The position numbers and the translations under genes are program-made. Below the pieces are notes generated by a model that ran no database searches, was not told the origin of the DNA, and saw only the letters and a list, made by a program, of their open reading frames with translations. Below, one piece after another: positions 10,457 through 20,067 of a DNA stretch of 64,000 nucleotides. The number at the start of each line of letters is the position of its first letter. Positions within the stretch are counted from its first letter, which is position 1. This DNA comes from Lysinibacillus pakistanensis (GTDB taxonomy: Bacteria > Bacillota > Bacilli > Bacillales_A > Planococcaceae): positions 186,001 through 250,000 of the forward strand of contig BBDJ01000001.1 of NCBI GenBank assembly GCA_001312325.1. The letters are read 5' to 3'.

Positions 10457-12385
10457 ATGAAGAAATTATGCGTTTCATTTTTCTTACTTTGTACTTTTAT
10501 AGTGATTGCTTCCTTATCACCTACAGAAGCAAAAGCAGCACAAAAAAATCGGTGTTGTTTTTTTCAGAAAGCAGTGAAAAATATGCGAATACAACACACC
10601 CAGGTGGTACATATAAAGGACAAGCTGTTTCACCCAAGGTAGATTATAGCTCTACATATAATAAAGAATTAAAGGCTTTTCTTCTCTATCAGCAACAGGG
10701 CTTTCATGTAGAAAAAAATTTATGAGAAGGACCTAAATAATCTAGAAAATTTAAGTCAATATGACGCAATCGTCTTCGCTTATACAGTTATGATGAATCA
10801 TCAGCAACGAGAAAATGTAAAAATGTACATAAGAAATGGTGGCGGTGCCATCTTTGCATTTCAAACAGCACGTAACGAATCAGCTAAATTTCCTAAGTCA
10901 GGTCAAATGGATTTTTCTCCTTTAATCTATGATGTAAATTCCTGGGTCATGGAATGGGACAATTTAACAGAGGTCTTCCATTCACGTTTTATTGACGATA
11001 TTATGCTAGGCAATTCAACCATAAGTAATCTTAATACTATTCATCCCATCATTCAAAATACAACAAAAGAGCTTGGCAAAAGCAAGCTTAGTCTTACAAA
11101 AACAGATACAGATTGGGTAGAAGTCATAAAACCTTGGCAAGGCGGATCTGCAACACCTATATTATATTTCTCAGATTATAGTAGTACAGATAAACCAAAG
11201 ACAATGAAAAAAAATGAGTTTGGTGCAGCACATGCTATCGAATATGGTAAAGGCCGAGTCGTTCAAATTGGTTTTAAAATCTATGATTATATTGATATAG
11301 ATACGAAAGCAGAATGGCAGGATAATGAAAATGGGGATGCCTATTCAACAACACATGGCGACAAAGATGCCCAAGTATTTATGAAGCATGCTTTAAATTG
11401 GGTAACCGAAAATCACAATGGTTTTGTTCCACGTCGTTATAATCTGTCACTATACTCTGATAGTGTTCAAGGTTATGTAGCTCCGTCCGGAAAGTTTGTT
11501 TTCTACTCTACTGTCACGATTAAAAATAATGGTAATGTGCCTGCACGTGGTACCTTACAAGTTGAAATTTTAGATGCAAATGATAAAGTCGTTGGCAAAG
11601 GGCATGAACGCTACATACCTGGACTTGCTGTAGATGCTACAACAAATAATGCCGATCAAAAAGACATCAGTACTCATACAGAAAAATATCAAATTTTTAT
11701 GCCTGGTAATTTAGCCGCTGGAACATATACAATACGTACATCCTTTATAGAAGGGCGTGATGATCGTAAAAATGCTGATGAAAAATATGCTACCATTGCA
11801 GAAATTAAAACGCTCACACGCGCAAAAGGTTCCAATAAAGCAACAATTGCGGCTGCACCATTCTTCCAGGATGTAGCCAAATCGAATGGAGCTTACTATG
11901 ATATTAAAAATTTACAAGCATTAGGAATTGTCAAAGGAAGTAATGGGAAATTTAATCCACAAGGTACTTTGACACGCTTACAGGCAACAGAAATGATACT
12001 GCGAGCTTTAAATATTCCTGCTTCAAGCTCAGCTGCATTAAATGCCCAAGATAGTAAAGCAGGTGATTATGGCTATGCCGTATTAGCAACAGGCGCACGC
12101 TATGGCATTATTGCTTTAGAGGATGGCAAAATAAATGCTCATCACCCAATGACTCGAGCTGCTATGGCAAGAGCACTTATTAACGGCTTTAAGCTGCAGG
12201 GCATTGCAGAAATCACTTTTTCAGATGTGCCTAATTCTCATGCCTATTTTAAAGAGATACAAGCACTTTATGCACTCGGCATCACAACGGGCTATGCGGA
12301 TCACACATTTAAACCAAATGCTACTGTGACACGTCAAAACTTTGCTCAATTCATCAATAGAACACTTCATGCAAATTCGAAATAA
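10457..12385 (+). CDS. SLH surface protein with an N-terminal amidotransferase-like domain, frame breaks
   Basis: Secreted protein of about 640 residues. It has a signal peptide (MKKLCVSFFLLCTFIVIAS to EAKAA), then an alpha/beta domain of about 280 residues with SQYDAIVFAYTVMMNHQQRE and YIRNGGGAIFAFQTA, like the flavodoxin/ThuA-type glutamine-amidotransferase fold. A beta-rich middle region follows (FYSTVTIKNNGNVPARGTLQ), then three C-terminal SLH repeats (AAPFFQDVAKSNGAYYDIKN onward). AAAGGATG at 10441 sets the ATG at 10457. The frame breaks at A7 runs 10542-10548 and 10712-10718. I do not recognise a specific family for the N-terminal domain; a catalytic nucleophile is not obvious, so it may be structural or glycan-binding. 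Confidence 0.7.
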
Positions 12386-12420
12386 AATAGGATAAGTAAG
12401 TCTTTTTAATAAAACGAATA

Positions 12421-12459
12421 AAAGCTACAACGTTTACCTAGCACGTTGTAGCTCTTTTT
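12421..12459. terminator. Shared terminator between convergent SLH genes
   Basis: AGCTACAACGT and ACGTTGTAGCT form a perfect stem; the right flank is CTTTTTC on plus and the left flank TTTATTCG on minus. It serves the plus gene ending at 12385 and the minus amidase ending at 12461. Confidence 0.8.
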
Positions 12460-12460
12460 C

Positions 12461-14352
12461 TCATTGTTTTGAGTAATATTCCACAATACCCTTGTAGATA
12501 GATTCAGCAAATAGTTCAATATAATGATCATCTGTCAATTTAGCGCGATCTTCACTATTTGTTAGGAAGCCTAGTTCAACTAGAATAGCTGGAATAATTG
12601 TGTTGCGAATTACATAGAATTGTTCATTTTTGACGCCTCGGTTCCTCATCTTTAAATCATTAACAATTTGATTGTTCACAAATGTCGCAAGATCAATACT
12701 CTCTTGCTTATCCCCTGATGTCATCGCATAAAATGTTTCAGTGCCATTTGCAGTAGTATTATTTAAAACAGAGTTCGCATGGATGCTGACAAAAATTTCA
12801 CCATAGTTCACATTTGTAAAATCTACACGGTCTGGTAATGTAGGATACACATCATCAGTACGTGTCATTAAAACATTGGCCCCTGTTGCAGCTAATTTTC
12901 GCTCTACCAATTTACTAACCTTTAACACAACATCTTTTTCATAAATGGTACCAAAAGTATTCCCTGAATCCGTACCACCATGTCCTGGATCAATAATGAT
13001 AACTCGATCTTTTAAGGGATGATCGCTTTGATTTAATAGCTTTATATAGGATTTATGAATATATCCTTCTTGCCCTTTATAAGTAACCTGTGCCCAATAA
13101 CCATTAATCCTATTTACTTGAACATATTCGCCCTTTTTCAGCTTACTAACAACCGTAGAAGTAGCGTTTGCTTCTTTACGGATATTTAAATTATCCACTG
13201 TTGCGCGGCCTAGAAGGTCACCTGAAAAGGATGGTGGTGTGGGATTTGGATTAGAAGGGTTTTCTACTACAGCATCCTCTGTACTATTCATCACAATATA
13301 ACCCGGTAAATCATTTACTACAGTTAAATAGTAGCCATCTACCATCTTATAAACTGGCAATGTCACTTTACTATTTACAGTCGAAATTACCTTCGAAGAA
13401 GTTGTTGGCTTTACATAAAGTTTTATATTTTGTGTTGTAGTAACCTGCTTTTGAACATTTCCTAATGCGTTACCATCTGCATCTAAAAATTGTGTATATG
13501 TTTTATAAATATAAGCAAAGGACCCTTTATTTGAAACCTTTAACCAATCTCCTTCCACCGCATGGACTGAAAGTATACCACCTTTATGGGCTGTACCTAC
13601 AATATTAGTAGCAGATGAAGTGTCTTTAGATTTACGAATATTTAATCCATCGGTTGTCGCAGCAACTAATCCAATAATCTGTGATGCATCAGGTGTAGCC
13701 ATACCTTTTACAGGTACATCTAAGCGATATTTTTCATTTTTTTGCTCGCGCTACAAATAACGCAAATTGTTTACGTGTCACCTGTTCGTTTGGATTATAT
13801 TTTTGATTACTCCCCTTTGTGACACCGTTATAATAAATCGTATTCACATATGTAACGTATGGATGGTTAATAGTAACGTCTATAAAAGGAGAATCGCTAT
13901 TTTCATACTCACTTGTATCAAGCTTAAACGCCTTCGTTAATACATAACTCATTTCATCACGAGTTAAAGGTTTATTCGGTAAAAATTGTCCTTTTGTATT
14001 TGTTTTAAAAAAAGCCGAGCTGTACAGCACGCTCTACATAGCCTGAAAGCTCCGAGCCAGCTTTTACATCTGAGAAGCTTGATGTATGAACAACTAGCGG
14101 TTTGTTGCCTGAAGCTACAACAACCATTTTTGCCGCTTGTCCACGCGTTACGTTATTATTAGGTTTATAATACATTTTACCTTTTTCCGTATATCCTTTA
14201 ATGACACCTAAATTCACTAAATAATTAATCTCTTCAAATGCTTCATCTTGTTTCGGAATATCTACAAAAACACCACTTGCTTGTGCACTATGTACAGTAA
14301 ACATAGAAATAAATAAGATGCATAGTATAAAACTAATCCTTTTGAGATACAA
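12461..14352 (-). CDS. SLH-SH3 N-acetylmuramoyl-L-alanine amidase, paralogue 1, frame breaks
   Basis: Secreted wall amidase of about 630 residues. Order: signal peptide (MYLKRISFILCILFIS to HSAQA), three SLH repeats, two SH3-like repeats (DGLNIRKSKDTSSATNIVG, VDNLNIRKEANATSTVVSK) separated by a third SH3-like unit and an NPNPTPP linker, then a zinc Amidase_3 catalytic domain. Metal and catalytic marks are IIDPGHGGTDSG (His), YEKDVVLK (Glu), VSIHANS (His) and ILVELGFLTN (Glu). Known enzymes cut the amide between muramic acid and L-alanine. Frame breaks: A7 at 14007-14013 and T7 at 13737-13743. It is one of three close paralogues (also at 17918 and 20068), so copies may exchange sequence. Confidence 0.85.
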
Positions 14353-14411
14353 TTTCTTAATTCTTCCCTTCTGTTTTACTGTTCATTCTAGTAAAAATCA
14401 TAAATCTTGTT

Positions 14412-14446
14412 GTGCTATCGTATTTATAAAAAAAGTACGATAGCAC
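14412..14446. repeat. Inverted repeat between amidase 1 and the secreted-protein gene
   Basis: GTGCTATCGTA and TACGATAGCAC are perfect 11-bp arms around a 13-base loop. The T-run on the minus strand is inside the loop, not after the stem, so this is an atypical terminator. It may instead be an operator upstream of the amidase start at 14352. Confidence 0.5.
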
Positions 14447-14493
14447 TACTATTGTTATTTTTCTTTAAAACGTTTTCCTTTATTTAAACTTGT

Positions 14494-15382
14494 TTAGTCT
14501 TTTATTTCCAACAGCATCGGCCCTTCTTCTTCAAATTTCTTTCGCTGCTCTTCTGTAAAAATTACTTCTCGATTATTCAGTTCTTTTAATTCTTGCTCTA
14601 TTTTCTTTTCATGTCGCTCCGTTTCCTTCATCCAGCTGTCATAGCCCACCTGAAGAAGTTCTTTATTATGTCTAGAGAAAATGATTTGCACAGCCTCACC
14701 TTTATCAGACCTTACACGGAAGAAAATATCCGCATTTTTACCCCCTTGCTTATCTTCTGAATACCCTTGTCCGCTATACTCAACAGATGTTATTTTACCA
14801 GATAATAATTGATATTTTTCTACTGCCTCTTTCGCTAAAATTTGAAATTCCTCATTATTCTTCAATAGATTCATATCCATGCCTGCATGAATTTTTGCCT
14901 TATGGTAAACCCACTTTGCTATTAAATGATTTTCTCCTGTTACTGCATCTAATTGAAAAGCATATGACAGCATATCATTAATTTTTACATTTGCTTCCCA
15001 TGTAGCACGTTGCAGTGTCTCATTGTTTACTGGATTATACGTCATTTCTACCGTTTTACCATTCAAATCAAGTTTGAAAACCTTCCACAGATTTTGGCTC
15101 GCAAGCTCTGCTGCCTCTTCCATCTTCATGTCGTTTACAGTCGGTTTGTCTTCTCCAACGAACTTTACTTTATAATCTTTTTTTTACATAATCCTGTGGT
15201 ACGCTTTTACTTCCGATTTCCGCATAAGAAACATTGTAGCTAGTAGGAACCATCTGCGTTTTACCAATTTCCGCCGCCTTAATTGTTTGATTAATGCCAC
15301 TAAACACCATTGTAGTCACAGCTATTGCTCCTACAGACCCAAGTACAAGCTTCTTCATTTCATTTTTTTTTGCCATTTTCAT
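14494..15382 (-). CDS. Secreted protein of unknown function downstream of the two-component genes (PepSY-like segment)
   Basis: About 295 residues. The N-terminus MKMAKKNEMKKLVLGSVGA with IAVTTMVFSGINQTIKA looks like a signal peptide or single anchor. The middle holds WEANVKINDMLSYAFQLDA then VTGENH, which resembles PepSY-type strands. The C-terminus is highly charged (KKIEQELKELNNREVIFTEE). AGAAGGAG about 10 bases upstream favours the ATG at 15382 over earlier in-frame codons. The frame breaks at a T8 run (15178-15185); seven bases would restore VKKDYKVKF. It lies 87 bases after the histidine kinase on the same strand and may be part of that operon, perhaps an extracytoplasmic partner of the sensor. 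The function is not recognised. Confidence 0.6.
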
Positions 15383-15469
15383 GTCATTCATTCTCCTTCT
15401 CATTTGTATGGTGTGATCACAGTTATGAGTATATAAACAGAGGGTTATCAAACTATCATGAACTTATTA

Positions 15470-16867
15470 TTAACTTGTAAAAATTAATTTAGCTGTTGTC
15501 CCTTTACCAATTTCCGATGAAAAGCTTAGCTCTGCTTCATGATTAACCGCAATTTGCTTGCAGAGGGTTAAACCTAATCCTGCACCTCCAGCAGAGCGAC
15601 TTCGAGAAGAATCTACCCGGTAAAATGCCTCTGTTATATGATTAAGATGTTCCTTGGACATTCCTTTTCCATTATCTTGAACAACAATTACCTTATGTTC
15701 ATTCTCTATATAGGCATTTAGTGTAATTAATCCACCTGAACTACAAGCTTTAAGCGCATTATCGATTAAATTAACTAGCAGAATATGCATGAGATCTGCG
15801 TCACAAAACAGTGTATTAAAATGATACTCATAGGAAATCTCGATTTGTTTTTTCTTTGCTTTCATAGATAAAGATTGCTCAACATCATGAATTAGCTCAC
15901 TCATTTCAACTTTTCTCCGTTTACTTACGCTTGTGCGAAGAGTTGCCATCTCCAGTAATCGATTAGCAATATTTTGCAGTCTACGGCACTCAGACATTAT
16001 ATAATTTGTTGCAAAAATTCTATCCTCTTCAGTACGAACGATCTTCTGAATATATTCCGCATAGCCATAAATCGATGTTAAGGGTGTCCTAAGTTCGTGA
16101 GCTAAGTTATCTACAAACTGTTGCTTCTGTTCCGCTGCAATAGCAAGCTGTTGCATCTGACTTTGTATTTCTTCAGCCATATAATTGAAACTTTGTGCCA
16201 TTTCAGCGAGTTCATCATCTCCGTTAACCTCAATCCGTTTTCCATATTGCCCGTTTGCAATACTTTTAGAAGTAGACGAAATGAGCTGCAATGGCTTAAA
16301 CACACGATTTAGTACAAATAATAAAGAAACTGCTAGGAATCCACAGATTAGCATCCCCATTAAAAACAGCGTAACTGTCATTTTGTTCCATGATGAAATA
16401 ACAGTAGATACATTATAATAATAGGCAAGTGTATAGGAGTCATATGGTGCCGGCAGAGTGCCTACCACTCTGATGTACTCCTTATCCGCAAGCTTTTCAA
16501 TCGAAACAAGTCTTTCACTTGTTTGAATATTTTTAGGGATTTTAGGTAGTTCATAGGACTCTTCTATTAAATCCGCATAAAGTTGCTTGTTCTCCTTTGA
16601 AATAGTCAATATCACTTTTTGTTTACTATAAAAATTAAAATAAGAGCGATACAGAGATTCCACTCCATTATCGATAGAAAGACCTCTATTTTCTAATGCA
16701 TTTAAATCCTTTGCATACGACGATGCGATAAAATAATGCTCTCTTAGACTGCGGTCTTTAGAACTTTCCAGATTGCTTATAAGCGTTATTGCTGAAATGA
16801 GTATAATTCCACTGTAAAAAAATAAGAGAAATAGCATAAGTGTGAATAAAAAAGTCTTTATTTTCAT
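15470..16867 (-). CDS. Membrane sensor histidine kinase
   Basis: Intact 465-residue sensor. TM1 is about residues 5-30 and TM2 about 160-187, enclosing an extracytoplasmic sensor of about 130 residues. HAMP follows (FKPLQLISSTSKSIANGQYG). The phosphoacceptor helix is LAHELRTPLTSIYGYAEY. The ATPase domain has N-box NLIDNALKACSSGG, G1 VQDNGKGMS and G2 AGGAGLGLTLCKQ. It begins 3 bases after the response-regulator stop, so both are co-transcribed. The signal is unknown. The location between wall amidase genes and upstream of a secreted protein gene suggests cell-envelope sensing. The family (HisKA plus HATPase_c, partner of OmpR regulators) is clear; a specific named system is not. Confidence 0.9.
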   Translation of the reverse strand: MKIKTFLFTLMLFLLFFYSGIILISAITLISNLESSKDRSLREHYFIASSYAKDLNALENRGLSIDNGVESLYRSYFNFYSKQKVILTISKENKQLYADLIEESYELPKIPKNIQTSERLVSIEKLADKEYIRVVGTLPAPYDSYTLAYYYNVSTVISSWNKMTVTLFLMGMLICGFLAVSLLFVLNRVFKPLQLISSTSKSIANGQYGKRIEVNGDDELAEMAQSFNYMAEEIQSQMQQLAIAAEQKQQFVDNLAHELRTPLTSIYGYAEYIQKIVRTEEDRIFATNYIMSECRRLQNIANRLLEMATLRTSVSKRRKVEMSELIHDVEQSLSMKAKKKQIEISYEYHFNTLFCDADLMHILLVNLIDNALKACSSGGLITLNAYIENEHKVIVVQDNGKGMSKEHLNHITEAFYRVDSSRSRSAGGAGLGLTLCKQIAVNHEAELSFSSEIGKGTTAKLIFTS

Positions 16868-16870
16868 ATT

Positions 16871-17519
16871 TTACACTTCCAAACGGTATCCCATTTTATA
16901 GACGGTTTTAATTCTAGATTCTAGTTTTAGTTTCTTTCTTAGCTTTTGAATATGAACATCTACTGTTCTTGTATCCCCCATATAATCATAGCCCCAAGCA
17001 AGCTCAAGCAACTTGTCTCGTGATAATGCAATATTACGATTATTTACCAATACCTCCAGCAAATCAAATTCCCTCGGTGTACATTCAACTAGATTTTTAT
17101 GAAGGAATACTTGTCTGCTTTTAAAATCGATTTCCACACCATCTAATTCAAAATTTCTTTTTTTCTTTGTTCGTGCGTCTTAATAATGCTTCGACTCGCG
17201 CCAACAGCTCCAGCATCTCAAATGGCTTAACAAGATAATCGTCTGCTCCAAGAGTCAGCCCCTTTACCTTATCTGACAAACTACTTCGAGCTGTCAAAAA
17301 AATAGTAGGCGTTCCCTGAATCTGTTGAAATACTTCAAATCCATCAATCTCTGGAAGCATAATATCCAACAATACAAGATCTATTTCTTGCTGTGCAAAC
17401 TCATCCATCGCCTCCATTCCATCAAAAGCAGAAATACATCTATGTCCAACTGATTGAAGATTTCTTTTGATTAGCTCATTGATTGGAATTTCATCTTCAA
17501 CAATTAAAATAGTTGCCAC
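16871..17519 (-). CDS. OmpR/PhoB-family response regulator, one frame break
   Basis: DNA-binding response regulator of about 216 residues. The receiver domain has the acidic pair in LIVEDEIPINE, phosphoacceptor Asp in LVLLDIMLPEIDGFEVF, Thr/Ser in TIFLTARSS and Lys in DDYLVKPFEM. The C-terminal winged helix reads TPREFDLLEVLVNNRNIALS and TVDVHIQKLRKKL. GTG at 17519 is preferred because GAGGTGA lies 6 bases upstream; another GTG is at 17528. The two domains are split by a T7 run (17158-17164); six bases give NKEKRNFELDGVEIDFKSR, the normal linker. It is first in an operon with the sensor kinase. Confidence 0.88.
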
Positions 17520-17528
17520 CCGAATCAC

Positions 17529-17878
17529 CTCATCATTAGCTTAGCATTTCTATGTAATAGAGTTGTAAAATCTTTAAAATAACGAGATACAGTCATACGT
17601 TAAACACTATCCAAAACAAGAAAACTGTAATCCATACAGAATTATGCACCAAACTATCTTTAATCGTGGGAACCCTTCAATATCAACTAAATTTGAGGAG
17701 GTGCCTTTTTAGAACCCTTAATACTTAAAGGATTAAGTTATGAAATTAACTCGTATAATGCAAAGTTCATATCAAATAATCTGCTTTATTAACATCATTA
17801 CATTTATAATAGCTAGAAGTTTTTTAATTAATATAGAAAAATTTTCTTATCGGAATTCTCAAAATCTCTGAAATCAAA
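17529..17878. other. Intergenic region upstream of the response regulator
   Basis: About 350 A/T-rich bases between amidase 2 and the regulator gene. It should hold the promoter of the two-component operon, but no -35/-10 pair at normal spacing stands out. No open frame with a ribosome binding site is present. Confidence 0.4.
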
Positions 17879-17913
17879 AAGAGCTACATCGTCCGTAAAC
17901 AATGTAGCCCTCT
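17879..17913 (-). terminator. Terminator of amidase paralogue 2
   Basis: Minus strand: GGGCTACATTG pairs with the later ATGTAGCTC arm and is followed by TTTTT. It begins 5 bases after the stop of the amidase gene. Confidence 0.7.
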
Positions 17914-17917
17914 AAAA

Positions 17918-19872
17918 TTATTGTTTTGAGTAATATTCCACAATACCCTTGTAGATAGATTCAGCAAATAACTCAACATATTGATCATCTGTCAATTTAG
18001 CGCGATCTTCACTATTTGATAGGAAGCCTAACTCGACAAGAATAGCTGGAATATTCGTATTAGCAATTACAATGTATTTCATTTCTCTGACCCTACGATC
18101 TTTCATATTTACATTTTTAACAATTTGATTGTTTACAAATGTCGCAAGATCAATGTCTTCCTCATACACATCACCTGGAGTCTTAGCGTAGTAGGTTTCA
18201 GTACCTTGTGCAGCAGTATTATCTGCGTAATTAGCATGGATACTTACGAAAATCTCACCATAATTAGTATGCGTAAAGTCAACTCGACCTTCTCTTGTAG
18301 GATATGTATCCCCTGTACGAGTCATTAGAACATTCGCACCTGCTGCCTCAAGCTTTTGCGTAACAAGAGTGCTGACCTTTAATACAACATTTTTTTTCTG
18401 CAATAGTACCAACTACAGTTCCAGGGTCATTGCCGCCATGACCTGGATCAATTATGATAATTCGATCTTTTAATGGATTACCATTTTGATTTAATAGCTT
18501 TATATAGGATTTATGGACATACCCATTTTGACCTTTATAGGTTACCTGTGCCCAATAACCATTTACACTATTTACTTGAACATATTCACCCTTTTTCACC
18601 TTATCTACGATTGTAGAAGTAGAGTTTGCCTCTTTTCGGATATTTAAATTATCCACCGTTACTCGACCTAATATATCACCTGAAACTGATGGTGGGGTCG
18701 GATCGGGTGTTGGTGTAGGATCGGGTGTTGGTGTAGGATCGGGTGTTGGCTTTGGATCTGGTATAGAAGGCTTTTCTACTACAACATCCTCTGTACTATC
18801 TGCTACGATATAGCCTGGTAAACCGTTTACTACAGTTAAGTAGTAGCCGCTTACAGTGTTATAAACAGGTAATTTCACTTTACTATTAATAGTTGAAATA
18901 ACGTTTGAAGTAGATGTTGGTTCTAGGTAAAGATTTATATTTTGTGTCGTAGTAACCTGTTTTTTAGCATTTCCTAATGTTTTGCCATCCATATCTAAAA
19001 ACTGAGCATATGTTTTATAAACATAAGCATAGCCACCATTAGATGAAACTTTTAACCAGTCCCCTTCTATTGCATAGACTGCTAATTTACTACCTTTATT
19101 CACTTTCCCAACAATATTATCTATAGTTGAAGAATCTTTTGACTTACGAATATTTAAGCCATCAGTTGTAACTTGGATAGTCCCTATAATTGCTGAATTA
19201 TCAGGAACAACTACTTCTTTTATCGGCAAATCTAAACGATACTTATCATTTTTGGCACGCGCTACAAATAACGCAAACTGTGCACGCGATACCTGGTCAT
19301 TCGGATTATATTTTTGACCGCTTCCCTTCGTAATACCATTATAATAAATAGTATTAATATATTGATTGTAAGGGTGAGTTGTTTTTACATCAACAAAAGG
19401 AGAATCAATTTTTTCATATTGACTTGTATCAAGCTTAAATGCCTTTGATAATACATAACTCATTTCATCACGAGTTAGGGGTTTATTTGGTGAGAATTGA
19501 TCCTTCGTATTTGTTGCGAAGTAACCTAGCTGTATAGCACGTTCCACATAACCCGAAAGCTCCGTACCAACAGTTACATCGGAAAAGCTTGATTTTTTTA
19601 CAGTTAGTGGTTTATTGCCTGAAGCAATCACAACCATTTTGGCAACTTGTCCACGAGTTACCTTATTATTAGGCTTATAATAGGTTTTTCCTTTCTCTGT
19701 ATACCCTTTGATAACACCTAATTTAATTAAATAATTGATTTCTTCATAAGCCTCATGCTTTGAAGAAATATCCTCAAAATTGCTGCTAGCACTTACACTA
19801 TGTATGGTAAAAAAAGGTTGATATTAATATAATACATAACATAAGACTAAATTTTTTTAAAATACAATCCAT
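17918..19872 (-). CDS. SLH-SH3 N-acetylmuramoyl-L-alanine amidase, paralogue 2, frame breaks
   Basis: Secreted wall amidase of about 650 residues with the same order as its paralogues: signal peptide, three SLH repeats, SH3-like repeats (DGLNIRKSKDSSTIDNIVG, VDNLNIRKEANSTSTIVDK), a linker and zinc Amidase_3. Catalytic marks are IIDPGHGGNDPG, FVSIHANYA and AILVELGFLSNSEDR. It differs from the others by a longer Pro-Asp-Thr linker made by an 18-bp tandem repeat and by weaker conservation of RNTIIPAI (here ANTNIPAI). The start at 19872 follows a strong GGAGGG. Frame breaks are at A7 (19811-19817) in the signal peptide and T8 (18390-18397) at the start of the catalytic domain, where restored sequence reads GTIAEKNVVLKVSTLV. 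Confidence 0.85.
18700..18753 (-). repeat. 18-bp tandem repeat encoding a Pro-Asp-Thr linker
   Basis: Three tandem copies of a unit starting GGATCGGGTGTTGG (plus strand) encode PTPDPT-type repeats between SH3 units of amidase 2. The paralogues at 12461 and 20068 have only a short version, so the unit expanded here. Confidence 0.8.
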
Positions 19873-20024
19873 ATTCCCTCCTTTTTATTTGCCTCGTTCA
19901 TTTTTCGAACTATGGATTTAGTAAAAACAAAGAGTTTTAAACCTCCTTTTATTAGAACGATATATCTCTACCTTTTGTTACATAATTTCGTAATTTTAAC
20001 AAATTTATTTCTAATTATATAAGA

Positions 20025-20063
20025 AAAAACTACATTGTTCTACTTTTGAACAATGTAGTTTTT
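20025..20063 (-). terminator. Terminator of amidase paralogue 3
   Basis: AAACTACATTGTTC and GAACAATGTAGTTT form a perfect 14-bp stem around TACTTTT, with T-rich tail on the minus strand, 5 bases after the stop at 20068. Confidence 0.85.
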
Positions 20064-20067
20064 ATTG

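Noticed and set aside
17640..17740. Insertion-sequence remnant in the intergenic region
   Set aside because: The GAGGAGGTGCC stretch looked like a ribosome binding site or element end, but no transposase fragment, terminal repeats or target duplication could be found.
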